From Prochlorococcus marinus (GTDB taxonomy: Bacteria; Cyanobacteriota; Cyanobacteriia; PCC-6307; Cyanobiaceae): a stretch of DNA of 64,000 bases. How positions within the stretch are numbered: position 1 is the first letter of the stretch; the number at the start of each line of letters is the position of its first letter. Below are positions 28,139-36,477 of this stretch, piece by piece. Position numbers and translations under genes: made by a program. The DNA lies in the NCBI RefSeq assembly GCF_001180265.1, contig NZ_CVSW01000010.1, positions 62,001 through 126,000 of the forward strand. Direction: 5' to 3'. The notes beneath the pieces were generated by a model. That model saw only the letters and a list, made by a program, of their open reading frames with translations. It did no database searches and was not told the DNA's origin.

Positions 28139-28970
28139 TTTTTATTAATTTATTAGAGGTGTATGCGACTCTTTTTCGTTCTAGTAATAACGGAACTGCA
28201 ACACAAGCCACATTCAATGATTCTACAAGCTCGCTATGCGGAATTGTAATTGTTTCATAAAAAGCTTCTTGAATTTTTTCATGAATACCTTGACCTTCAT
28301 TACCCAAAATTAATGCGGTACTTCTAGACCAATCAACTTCCCAGTATGGTTTTGACGGTTTTTTTGAACTTTTATTATGGCTACTAGTAGAGAATATCTT
28401 AAATCCTAAATTTGATAATTCAGTCAAAGACTTAAGTAAAGAATTTAATATTTCTTCTTCATTTCCATCAAATCTTAAAAATGGCAGATGAAAAACTGCA
28501 CCAGAGGAGGATCTTAATACCTTTTGGCCTAATGGGTGGGCACCTCCAGCTAAAAAAATTGCATCAACACCAGCAGCTAAAGCAGTTCTAAAAAGATTAC
28601 CCATATTCCCAGGATCTTGAATCCTATCGAGGACAAGAACAAAATCATCTTTTTTATTAAATTGATAATTAGGTATTTCTGAAATCTCAACTAATGCTGC
28701 TATCCCATCTGGATTAATTGTTGAAATCGCAGATGCCAAGACTTCCTCTGAAACAATATTTATTAATGACGGATGAAATTTTTTGCTTAGATTTTGATTC
28801 TTTCTTAGCCATTTTTCGGTAACTAAAATCTTAGAGGGATTTTTCCCAGACTTCAGCAATTCTTCAATGAGATGTGTACCCTCTATGCAAAAAAAGTCTT
28901 GATCTTTTGGAGATGATCCTTTTTTAAATGATCTAAATCTTTTAACTAGATTATTGTTTTTACTAGTTAT
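28131..28970 (-). CDS. TrmH/SpoU-family RNA 2'-O-methyltransferase (start uncertain)
   Basis: All three SPOUT motifs are present: LDRIQDPGNMGNLFRTA, ALILGNEGQGI and IPHSELVESLNVACVAVPL, so this methylates a ribose in rRNA or tRNA. The conserved N-terminal substrate-binding domain is also encoded: ITSKNNNLVKRF, then DFFCIEGTHLIEELLKSG. But no ATG, GTG or TTG lies in frame before that domain; the first is TTG at 28859, which would remove it. The frame is open to about 29021. I place the start at ATA 28970 as the family would predict; ATA 28991 is another option. No ATG that a simple frameshift could use exists in the open region either. It overlaps lpd by 8 bp. Confidence 0.82.
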   Translation of the reverse strand: MTSKNNNLVKRFRSFKKGSSPKDQDFFCIEGTHLIEELLKSGKNPSKILVTEKWLRKNQNLSKKFHPSLINIVSEEVLASAISTINPDGIAALVEISEIPNYQFNKKDDFVLVLDRIQDPGNMGNLFRTALAAGVDAIFLAGGAHPLGQKVLRSSSGAVFHLPFLRFDGNEEEILNSLLKSLTELSNLGFKIFSTSSHNKSSKKPSKPYWEVDWSRSTALILGNEGQGIHEKIQEAFYETITIPHSELVESLNVACVAVPLLLERKRVAYTSNKLIKSD

Positions 28971-29178
28971 TTTTAAAAAAGTATTTTCTATGAGTAATTT
29001 GAAAAATGCGTTATGAACTATATTTTAATTACATAAATATTTTGATCAATTATTTATTAAATTTTTCTCTCAAGAAATCAAAAAATACATTTTCACTTTT
29101 AATTAATATTCATGACGTTACATAAGGTGGACTTACAAGTTTTCCTTTGTAATGATGAATCTAATAAATTAACACTTA

Positions 29179-30549
29179 ATGATTTGCGTAAGCAAAAAGA
29201 AGTCATATCTTAAATCTCAAAATTTAAAGATTTTTGGCCAAGGTAACTTACATGGAAAAGTTGAAATAAGTGGCGCCAAGAATTCTGCCTTAGTTTTATT
29301 GGCTTCATCATTGCTAACTAATGAAAGGATAATTCTTGAGAATGTTCCTCGTCTGACCGATATAGAAAAAATGGGGAATATCCTAAAGAGTTTAGGTATT
29401 AAATTAATACACAAAAACAATCGCCTAGAGATAGATCCAAAAAATATTTCTATTAAAGATCTTCCATATGATCTTGTTAATGGATTAAGAGCCAGTTTCT
29501 TTTGTATAGGCGCATTATTGAGCAAATATGGAGAGGCTAAAGTCCCCTTACCTGGAGGATGCAATATTGGTTCAAGGCCCATAGATGAGCACATAAATGG
29601 ACTTCAAGCCCTAGGAGCTGAAATTATTATTGAAGAAGGAATTGTCAAAGCAAGAATTAAGGACGAGACTAATAAACTCCATGGTACCCATATCAAATTA
29701 AAGTGCCCAAGCGTAGGAGCTACTGAAACTTTAATAATGGCAGCATCATTAGCGGAGGGAAGAACTACGATTGAGAATGCTGCAAGAGAACCTGAAATTC
29801 AGGATTTATGCCAAATGCTAAATAAAATGGGGGCAAAAATTTACGACTCTGGCAAAGAAAAAATAATTATTGATGGTGTTAATAAGCTTTGTGGATGTAC
29901 TCATAAAGTAATTCCAGATCGAATAGAAGCTGGCACTTTTTTAATAGCTGCTGCTGCGACTTCCTCTTCGATAACAATTTCTCCTGTAATTCCTAATCAT
30001 CTTGAAGCTGTAACGAATAAGCTTCAAGAAAGTGGAAGTAAAATCACGATTAAAGGCAATTCAATTACGATCAAGGGTAAAAAGATCAAAGGGGTAGATA
30101 TTGAAACAGCTCCTTTTCCAGGATTTCCAACTGATTTGCAAGCACCATTTACAACTTTAATGGCAATCGCAAATGGTGAATCAAAGATAACTGAAACTAT
30201 TTTCGAAAACAGAATGAAGCATGTTCATTTACTTAACAAAATGGGGGCAAATATAAAATTAAATAAAAATATAGCTTATATCAATGGTGTTAAAAAATTT
30301 AAGGGGATGGATCTAGTTGGATCTGATTTGAGGTCTTCAGCTGCATTAATAATTGCTGGGATTATAGCTGAAGGCACAAGTAGAATTTATGGTTTAGAGC
30401 ATTTGGATAGAGGTTATGAAAATTTTGAATCAAAATTAAAAATATTGGGTATAAAAATAATCAGGGAGTCTAACAAAAAAACTTTAACAAACAAGGAATT
30501 GAAGAAGAGTTCAGACCCTGAAGATATTCCTCGATACAGAGCTGCCTAA
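29179..30549 (+). CDS. murA: UDP-N-acetylglucosamine 1-carboxyvinyltransferase
   Basis: MurA starts peptidoglycan synthesis by adding enolpyruvate to UDP-GlcNAc. The 456-residue protein has SGAKNSALVLLASSL near 31-45 (with catalytic Lys) and the active-site cysteine in PGGCNIGSRPIDEH near 124-137. The latter is the residue attacked by fosfomycin in sensitive enzymes. FPTDLQAPF near 316 and the GAD-like end complete the fold. It starts at ATG 29179; an in-frame stop lies at 29170-29172. A ~20-residue tail after the domain (ELKKSSDPEDIPRYRAA) is lineage-specific. Confidence 0.96.
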   Translation: MICVSKKKSYLKSQNLKIFGQGNLHGKVEISGAKNSALVLLASSLLTNERIILENVPRLTDIEKMGNILKSLGIKLIHKNNRLEIDPKNISIKDLPYDLVNGLRASFFCIGALLSKYGEAKVPLPGGCNIGSRPIDEHINGLQALGAEIIIEEGIVKARIKDETNKLHGTHIKLKCPSVGATETLIMAASLAEGRTTIENAAREPEIQDLCQMLNKMGAKIYDSGKEKIIIDGVNKLCGCTHKVIPDRIEAGTFLIAAAATSSSITISPVIPNHLEAVTNKLQESGSKITIKGNSITIKGKKIKGVDIETAPFPGFPTDLQAPFTTLMAIANGESKITETIFENRMKHVHLLNKMGANIKLNKNIAYINGVKKFKGMDLVGSDLRSSAALIIAGIIAEGTSRIYGLEHLDRGYENFESKLKILGIKIIRESNKKTLTNKELKKSSDPEDIPRYRAA

Positions 30550-30580
30550 AATGCAAACAGCATGAGAATTTAATAATTAT

Positions 30581-30697
30581 TTAAACGTAAGCGATATTAA
30601 TAAGTGAAATACAACCTAAAAATATAAGGAATAACACTAAGAAGCGACTAGACCAAATTTTATTTAAACCACTAATCTTGAGATCATTTATGCCCAT
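30581..30697 (-). CDS. Micro-protein with one membrane segment, 38 aa
   Basis: The product is 38 residues: a polar N-terminus (MGINDLKISGLNKIWSS) and one hydrophobic helix (FLVLFLIFLGCISLINIAYV). Its ATG overlaps the end of the 34-codon gene upstream by 10 bp in another frame, which suggests coupled translation. I do not recognise it. Its size and single helix recall the small subunits of photosystems and the cytochrome b6f complex, but no specific family motif is seen. It lies in the 3' space of murA, on the other strand. Confidence 0.6.
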   Translation of the reverse strand: MGINDLKISGLNKIWSSRFLVLFLIFLGCISLINIAYV

Positions 30698-30792
30698 GTT
30701 CCACTGTTAGATCCAAATGCTGTCAAAATAGTTATCACAATGAAAAGATAGGGAACAAGTTGAAAAGGTAATTTTTTTGCTTTTTTAGTCAT
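30688..30792 (-). CDS. Micro-protein with one membrane segment, 34 aa
   Basis: The product is 34 residues: a basic start (MTKKAKKLPFQLVP), one hydrophobic helix (YLFIVITILTAFG) and a short polar end (SNSGTWA). A basic N-terminus followed by a single helix would place it N-terminus inside. An extended -10 promoter (TGTTATATT) lies 16-24 bp upstream, and the second micro-gene overlaps its end, so the two look like a real bicistronic unit. I do not recognise the family; a small photosynthetic-complex subunit is a guess only. Confidence 0.6.
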   Translation of the reverse strand: MTKKAKKLPFQLVPYLFIVITILTAFGSNSGTWA

Positions 30793-30807
30793 TTAATTTT
30801 TTCTTTT

Positions 30808-30816
30808 AATATAACA
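30808..30816 (-). promoter_or_regulatory. Extended -10 promoter for the micro-gene pair
   Basis: Read on the minus strand, 30816-30808 is TGTTATATT: a TG dinucleotide, one base, then TATATT. Transcription would start near 30801, about 9 bases before the ATG at 30792. No clear -35 element is seen, as is common with an extended -10. Confidence 0.45.
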
Positions 30817-31033
30817 TAATATTACTGATTATGAAGCTTTCTTCCCGAAAATAGGTTATTTATTGAATTTTTGCTACATTATTGTATCATATATGTAAAC
30901 TATTTTTTTACTTATTTATTATCAGCAAATTCATTAAATATAATTCAATATTTTTAACAAAAATATTAACCATCAACAAACGCTATCTTGATCACTGTTC
31001 CTTGACTAAAACAATAGTCAACAAGTTGATTTT

Positions 31034-31042
31034 TGTTATAAT
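31034..31042 (+). promoter_or_regulatory. Extended -10 promoter of tRNA-Leu and argD
   Basis: TGTTATAAT at 31034-31042 is a textbook extended -10 (TG, one base, TATAAT). The start would be near 31049, about 22 bases before the tRNA. Just upstream, TTGACT (31002-31007) and AGTCAA (31016-31021) form an inverted repeat; the TTGACT is too far (29 bp) to be the matching -35. Confidence 0.65.
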
Positions 31043-31070
31043 AAAAAGGTTGATTTTTTTCAAAAGCCTT

Positions 31071-31152
31071 GGGAGCGTGGTGGAATTGGTAGACGCACCG
31101 CACTCAAAATGCGGCACCTTCGGGTATGTCGGTTCAAGTCCGACCGCTCCCA
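31071..31152 (+). tRNA. trnL: tRNA-Leu (anticodon CAA)
   Basis: The acceptor stem GGGAGCG (31071-31077) pairs with CGCTCCC (31145-31151), followed by discriminator A at 31152. The anticodon stem CCGCA/TGCGG encloses the loop CTCAAAA, giving anticodon CAA for the codon UUG. A long variable arm and the GGTTCAAGTCC T-arm are as expected for a class II leucine tRNA. The 3' CCA is not encoded: CTTTG follows, then the ATG of argD only 5 bases after the tRNA end. Confidence 0.97.
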
Positions 31153-31157
31153 CTTTG

Positions 31158-32333
31158 ATGAATACCTATAATCGATTCGATATATCTTTCAAAAAAGGAA
31201 AAGGTTGTTGGCTATGGGACAAAACAGGTAAAAAATATCTTGATGCAGTCGCTGGCATAGCAACTTGTAGTCTTGGACATAGCGATAGAGTTTTGAGAAG
31301 AAGGCTATCAACTCAATTAAAAAAGATTCAGCACATTTCCAATCTTTACAAGATTGAAGAACAAGAACAATTAAGCAGAACTTTAACGAATATGAGTTGT
31401 GCCACAAGCGTCTTCTTCTGCAACAGTGGTGCGGAAGCAAATGAATCAGCAATTAAATTAATTAAAAAATATGGTAATACAACAAATAATGGTAAAGAAT
31501 CTATTATTCTCGCAGCAGAATCCAGCTTTCATGGAAGAACGCTGGCAGCCTTGAGTGCAACAGGACAGCCAAAATATCAAAAAGGTTTCGAACCAATGAT
31601 TCAAGGTTTCAAATTTTTTAAATTTAACAATTTTGATTCGGTAAAAAAATTATTTGAAGAGTGTGAAGTTAATGATCAAAAAATTTCCGGCGTTTTAGTT
31701 GAACCAATACAGGGAGAAGGTGGCGTAATACCTGGAAGTAAAATATTTTTCAAAAACCTAAGAGATATATGTGATAAAAATAATTCTCTTCTCATGTTAG
31801 ATGAGGTCCAAAGTGGAGTTGGCCGAACTGGAAAAATGTGGGGTTATGAAAATTTAGGAATTGAACCTGATGGATTCACCCTTGCTAAAGGATTAGGAGG
31901 AGGTCATGCAATTGGTGCATTATTGGTAAAAGAAAAAGCCAACATTTTTTCTCCAGGAGATCATGCAAGCACTTTTGGGGGGAACCCTTTCGCCTGCAAA
32001 GCTGCCTTAACTGTATTAGAAGAAATAAATAGAAGAAATCTTATAAATAATGTTTATTTGAGAGGGAAACAATTAAGTGCTGGATTTGATGAATTGTCAA
32101 AAAAATTTCCAAATATTATTTGTGGGAAAAGGGGTTTAGGTTTAATACAAGGTCTTATGATCAATGATGATTATGCTGATGCAAAAACAATTACATTAAA
32201 AGCTTTTGATAAAGGATTACTGGTAGTTCCTGCAGGAGGAAACGTCGTAAGGATTGTCCCACCATTAGTTATATCTCGGAGAGAAATTAATATTCTCTTG
32301 GAAAAGCTAAATTCAATTTTTGAAGATTTATAG
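31158..32333 (+). CDS. argD: Acetylornithine aminotransferase
   Basis: ArgD transfers an amino group to N-acetylglutamate semialdehyde in arginine synthesis, using PLP. The 391-residue protein begins MNTYNRFDISFKKGKGCWLW, the family's usual start, and has FFCNSGAEANESAIKL near 87-102, SSFHGRTLAALSATGQ near 125, LDEVQSGVGRTG near 214 and the PLP lysine in TLAKGLGGG near 239-247. The frame continues upstream through tRNA-Leu without a stop, but ATG 31158 is the natural start. That leaves a 5-base leader after tRNA processing. Confidence 0.96.
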   Translation: MNTYNRFDISFKKGKGCWLWDKTGKKYLDAVAGIATCSLGHSDRVLRRRLSTQLKKIQHISNLYKIEEQEQLSRTLTNMSCATSVFFCNSGAEANESAIKLIKKYGNTTNNGKESIILAAESSFHGRTLAALSATGQPKYQKGFEPMIQGFKFFKFNNFDSVKKLFEECEVNDQKISGVLVEPIQGEGGVIPGSKIFFKNLRDICDKNNSLLMLDEVQSGVGRTGKMWGYENLGIEPDGFTLAKGLGGGHAIGALLVKEKANIFSPGDHASTFGGNPFACKAALTVLEEINRRNLINNVYLRGKQLSAGFDELSKKFPNIICGKRGLGLIQGLMINDDYADAKTITLKAFDKGLLVVPAGGNVVRIVPPLVISRREINILLEKLNSIFEDL

Positions 32334-32344
32334 CAATTCAAATT

Positions 32345-33577
32345 TTGAAAAATACAAATTTAAAAATTTTTGAATTATTATCGCCTAAATATGAAAGAGA
32401 TAATATCAAATTAGGTTTATCAAGAATTAAAAAAGTACTTCAAGATCTTGGGAATCCTTGCGAAAATATTCCTGCGATACAAATTATTGGAACCAATGGG
32501 AAAGGCTCAATCGCAGCATATTTAGAAAGTATACTTTTTGAAGCGAGAAAGAATTTTGGCGTAACGACGTCTCCTCATCTTTTTGACGTATGCGAAAGGA
32601 TTAGAGTTAATAAAAAAAATATCAATAAAACTGATTTTGAAAAAATCTATAAATTAATAGAAACAAAATTTTCAACAATTGAATTAACTCCTTTTGAAAA
32701 AATCATTTGCTGCGCATTAAATTTTTTTGACAATAAAAAAGTTGAATTGCTTATTCTTGAAGCTGGCTTAGGGGGACGATTAGACGCGACAACAGCTCAT
32801 AAATCTAGACCAATAATTGCAATTGGGAATATTGGCTTAGACCATAAAGAATTTCTTGGAGATACGATTGAAAAAATTGCCAAAGAAAAATTAGCAGTTA
32901 TTGAGCAAAACTCAATTGTCATCTCATGCCACCAAAATAGTAAAGTTGAAAATTTAATAACCAAAAAAGTTAAAGAGGTTGGAGCAGAAATTATCTGGAA
33001 AGATTCAATTTCAAAAAGCTATGAACTTGGATTAAAAGGAATTTTCCAAAAGCAAAATGCTTCAGTAGCTGTTGGCGCAATTGAAGCGCTGAATAATTTG
33101 GGATTTAATATTAAAGAAAAACACATATCTGAAGGCCTTAAAAAGACAGCTTGGAATGGAAGGCTAGAAATAATAAATTATTTCAACAAAGAAATTCTTG
33201 TAGATTGTGCGCATAATTATCCTGCTGCAAAAGCCCTCTCTAATGAGCGAAGCAATTGGGAGAATGAAGATAAAGGAATTTATTGGATTTTAGGTGTCCA
33301 AAGACAAAAAGATATTTACGCAATATTAAAAACACTTCTAAAGAAAAATGATCACTTATTACTTGTGCCAGTTCCAAACCAACCTAGTTGGAAATTAAAC
33401 GATCTCTCTCAGATTAAGGAAATTGACTTTCAAAAAACAATTGAATTTAAAACATTTGAACTTGCCATTGAGTATTTATTTTCTTTAGAAAAATGGCCAA
33501 CTAATCATCCTGTTCTAACAGGTTCTATTTTTTTAGTTGCTGAATTTATTAAATTTGCAAATAAACAGAAATGTTAA
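32345..33577 (+). CDS. folC: Folylpolyglutamate / dihydrofolate synthase
   Basis: FolC links glutamate to dihydropteroate or folate, giving and retaining folate. The 410-residue protein has the P-loop IIGTNGKGSIAAYLE near 48-62, TTSPHLFDVCERIR near 75-88, the LEAGLGGRLDATT strand near 139-151, and the DHKEFLGDT motif near 167. The C-terminal Mur-ligase-like half has VDCAHNYPAAKAL near 281. The start is TTG at 32345, 11 bp after argD. It ends 4 bases inside the convergent oxidase pseudogene. Confidence 0.93.
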   Translation: MKNTNLKIFELLSPKYERDNIKLGLSRIKKVLQDLGNPCENIPAIQIIGTNGKGSIAAYLESILFEARKNFGVTTSPHLFDVCERIRVNKKNINKTDFEKIYKLIETKFSTIELTPFEKIICCALNFFDNKKVELLILEAGLGGRLDATTAHKSRPIIAIGNIGLDHKEFLGDTIEKIAKEKLAVIEQNSIVISCHQNSKVENLITKKVKEVGAEIIWKDSISKSYELGLKGIFQKQNASVAVGAIEALNNLGFNIKEKHISEGLKKTAWNGRLEIINYFNKEILVDCAHNYPAAKALSNERSNWENEDKGIYWILGVQRQKDIYAILKTLLKKNDHLLLVPVPNQPSWKLNDLSQIKEIDFQKTIEFKTFELAIEYLFSLEKWPTNHPVLTGSIFLVAEFIKFANKQKC

Positions 33578-34930
33578 ATATTAAATTGTTCCTTTACTTC
33601 CCAGCCCTCCAATTTACCTGGATTTAATAGCCCTTTAGGATCAAATTTCAATTTCGCTTTTACTTGATCTGCATCAACCACTCCTAAGCCTCCGCCTTCG
33701 ACAGTTAAAACATGGGGATTAAAAATAAACGCACCAAGATTCTTACAATCTTCCATTATTTCATTTAATTCATCTATCCCATTCCACTTTAATACAGGCA
33801 AAGCAGCTAATCGCGGTGATCCTTGTTGAGAAACTGCCTCTAAATGCCATAGAATTTCCCCCCCCCCATTTTTTTCTCAAAAAATTAATCAAATCTAGTT
33901 CATTATTAAGTGGCAAAAGCATCTGTAAATATGTCCAATTTTTATCCCTAGACCTCATATGAAGAGTTGTATGATTCCATACGACTTCAGAAATTCCATT
34001 GACGAGTTTTTCTTCTTCTCCAAGGAGAGTAAATTCAACTTTGAATTTTTTACAAATTAGCTCGATGGTTTTTGTTCCTCCAAGAGTAGATTGAATTAAT
34101 ATCTTGTGACCTCTAGGATTAGTTTTGAACCATTTTGGCATTTGATCTACAATTTTTTCTTCAAGAATTGCTCCTAGTTTTAGATCAATCGCTGAGCTTG
34201 TAAGAGTTTTTAATATCTCTATTGTTTTTTCAAATTCAATACAGTGGATAACTATTGAATACCACTTACGTTTGATATCAGTAGATAGTAATAAAGAAGT
34301 AATTATTCCATTAGTCCCATAAGCATGATTTAAAGGTTCGGATTCTTCAGCATCAAATTTTAATAATGCAGGTTTTTCATTCACCGTTACTGCCTCTAAA
34401 CCAATAAGATTTCCTGGATCTCTTAAAAAACCCCACCTAATGGATCCAATACCTCCTGATCCACCTGCAATAAAACCTCCAATTGTTGCAGTTTTCCAAG
34501 TACTAGGAAGTAACCTCAATTCCCTTCCAAATTTCTCTAATTGTTTATTCAAATCTCCCATAACACAGCCAGACTGAACTTTTACAAAACCTGTATCTGG
34601 ATCAAATTCTTCTAAATTATTAAAGTTACTCATCTGCATTACAACTCCTTTAAACAAAGGGACAGCTTGTCCATAATTACCTGTACCTGAACCCCTTAAA
34701 GTAAGTGGGATAGAAAATTCCCAACAAATTTCTGCTACTTCCATAACCGCTTTGTGATCACTAGGTCTTACCACCAGATCAGCAATACATTCATCTAATT
34801 TTTCAGTAAGGATTGGAGAGTAGTTATAAAAATCTTTTGAGAGTCTTTTTATGTCAGATTTGCTTTCAATAATCTCTAAGTTTCTGACTTCTCTAAATTT
34901 GTTTATAAATTTAAAACTATTTAATGTCAT
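33574..34930 (-). pseudogene. FAD-linked oxidase (glycolate-oxidase GlcD/GlcE type), frame broken at a ten-G run
   Basis: The N-terminal FAD-binding domain is clear: VVRPSDHKAVMEVAEI near 52, LRGSGTGNYGQAVPL near 78-92 and GGFIAGGSGGIGSIRWG near 151-167. After RKKW near 354 the sequence enters a run of ten G, then reads a wrong-frame tail to a stop at 33770. The true continuation (ILWHLEAVSQQGSPRLAA onward, with FDPKGLLNPGKLEGW) is open in another frame to 33574. Nine or twelve Gs would restore one protein of about 451 residues. It may be a phase-variable gene, a fresh mutation or a sequencing error. The amidohydrolase gene lies 38 bp upstream on the same strand. Confidence 0.85.
33858..33867 (-). 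repeat. Ten-base homopolymer G tract (C on plus strand)
   Basis: Ten consecutive C on the plus strand at 33858-33867, within the oxidase coding region and next to a run of A on the coding strand. It is the longest G/C homopolymer I saw in the window, in very AT-rich DNA. Runs of this length are known slippage sites. Confidence 0.97.
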
Positions 34931-34968
34931 TAATGAAAATTATATTGTTTTGTATATAAATTAGCTGA

Positions 34969-36204
34969 TTAGCAATATAAATCGCCTTTTATAAAAACTT
35001 TTCTTTTAAGGTTACTTGAAAAAACATCTGCCCATCTTTGTGCATCTAAAATCACAAAGTCAGCGGGGCAACCTTTTTTAATTAAACCATCCCATTTTAG
35101 TTTTAATAATCTGCTTGGAGCTAAAAAAACAGAAGATAAAGTCATTCTCTCCCATGGATTTAGTTGAAGCATAGGTATTGAGCAAGACAACATATAAAAA
35201 GGGTCAAAATTACCAAATGGATACCAAGGATCTTGAACATTATCACTACCTATAGATACATCTACGTGTGAATTTTGTAATTGCTTTATTGGCGCAACTG
35301 GTCTTTTTAAAGAGGTAGTTTTATTATTTCGATTTAGCAGCCAAAAATTTGTCAGGGGCAAAGCAATCACTTTAATGTTTTTCTCAGCCATTTTTTCTCC
35401 TAAATTTAGAATCTCACTATCACTAAGAGAAATTAGACTACTCAGATGACTACAAGTAATAGGAATACTGTTAATTTTTAAATTTTCGATTGTCTCTAGT
35501 AGGAGTTTTATTCCTGCTCCAGGCTCAATACTTGATTCATCTATATGCAAATCAATTTCTAATCTATATTTACTTGCGAGAAGGAGCATCTTTGCGAGAA
35601 ATTTCCTTGTATTATTTTTATTAAAAGGAGGAACAATAACTCCTCCTAAAATACCTCCATGAGATGAAAATGTTTTTGCCAAATCCTCTCCTTTAGAGGT
35701 ATCCCAAAATTCCAATGGAGCTAAAGCAACGAATTGTAAAGTCAACTCAGATGAAAAATTTTTTTGTAATTTAAAAAGTTCAAGCCAAATATCAATAGAT
35801 TGTTTTTTGTATGTATCAATATGACTTCTAATAGCTCGGTATCCATTTTGTATGGCAAGTTTTAATGATTTCTCAACTCTTTCAAGAACCTTATCTGTAG
35901 TTCTAGTTTTATGTTCTTCAAGATTTACTGATAATGCTCCTCCATAGTTTGATTCCAGATTAGGAAAGTCTGCCCATGTAAATGATTTATCGAAATGCGA
36001 ATGCGTTTCAACAAATCTCGGGAATAAAATATTTTTTGGTTTTGTAACTTTATTTTCTAAAGGTTTTAATTCAGAAACAAATCCATCCTCCCAACTAATG
36101 GAAAGTGAACATAAATCCTCTTGATCAATAATGAGGTTATCAATATCTTCTATTAAACAAAGGCTTCTGGGAATAAGAACCTCAGCTTTGCCGGAATTAC
36201 TCAA
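34969..36204 (-). CDS. Amidohydrolase, cytosine-deaminase-like
   Basis: The 411-residue protein is a metal-dependent hydrolase of the amidohydrolase superfamily. It has the first metal site VETHSHFDKSF near 63-73 (the HSHFDKS form is typical of cytosine deaminase and isoguanine deaminase relatives), AIRSHIDTYKK near 119, LHIDESSIEPGAG near 219-231, CSHLSSLISL near 250, and the metal aspartate in SIGSDNVQDPW near 308. Substrates may be cytosine, a related base or another cyclic amidine. The start is TTG at 36204, close before the core. It probably forms an operon with the downstream oxidase, 38 bp away. Confidence 0.82.
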   Translation of the reverse strand: MSNSGKAEVLIPRSLCLIEDIDNLIIDQEDLCSLSISWEDGFVSELKPLENKVTKPKNILFPRFVETHSHFDKSFTWADFPNLESNYGGALSVNLEEHKTRTTDKVLERVEKSLKLAIQNGYRAIRSHIDTYKKQSIDIWLELFKLQKNFSSELTLQFVALAPLEFWDTSKGEDLAKTFSSHGGILGGVIVPPFNKNNTRKFLAKMLLLASKYRLEIDLHIDESSIEPGAGIKLLLETIENLKINSIPITCSHLSSLISLSDSEILNLGEKMAEKNIKVIALPLTNFWLLNRNNKTTSLKRPVAPIKQLQNSHVDVSIGSDNVQDPWYPFGNFDPFYMLSCSIPMLQLNPWERMTLSSVFLAPSRLLKLKWDGLIKKGCPADFVILDAQRWADVFSSNLKRKVFIKGDLYC

Positions 36205-36332
36205 ATTTTTAAATTTTCTTTTATTTTAAATCATAAGAAAACATTACTAAATTAGAAAATAATTCAAATTTCGCTAAATGATAAAAATAACTATGAAAAC
36301 TTACCCTTGAGTTGTTAAATTTATAAATGTGA

Positions 36333-36406
36333 GGCGGGCGTCGCCAAGTGGTTAAGGCAGCGGCTTGTGGCGCCGCTATTCGGGGGTTCGAATCCCCTCG
36401 CTCGCC
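36333..36406 (+). tRNA. trnH: tRNA-His (anticodon GTG)
   Basis: The acceptor stem GCGGGCG (36334-36340) pairs with CGCTCGC (36399-36405). An extra 5' G at 36333 faces the C discriminator at 36406, the special G(-1)-C73 pair of histidine tRNAs. The anticodon stem GCGGC/GCCGC encloses TTGTGGC, giving anticodon GTG. The T-arm GGGGTTCGAATCCCC is perfect. The CCA is not encoded. It stands alone on the plus strand before miaB. Confidence 0.97.
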
Positions 36407-36477
36407 CTCAAAAAATTGCAGCAAAATTATTTAACTTGTAATTTTGAATTAAAGAATCATAAAAAATTCCTAGCAAA

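Noticed and set aside
29112..29213. 33-codon frame overlapping the start of murA
   Set aside because: It overlaps a firm gene start, has no recognisable features, and no supporting signal.
31002..31021. TTGACT as -35 element of tRNA-Leu
   Set aside because: It is 29 bp from the -10; the extended -10 can work alone, and TTGACT is part of an inverted repeat.
30882..31157. 92-residue N-terminal extension of argD
   Set aside because: It reads through tRNA-Leu; the family's natural N-terminus is at ATG 31158.
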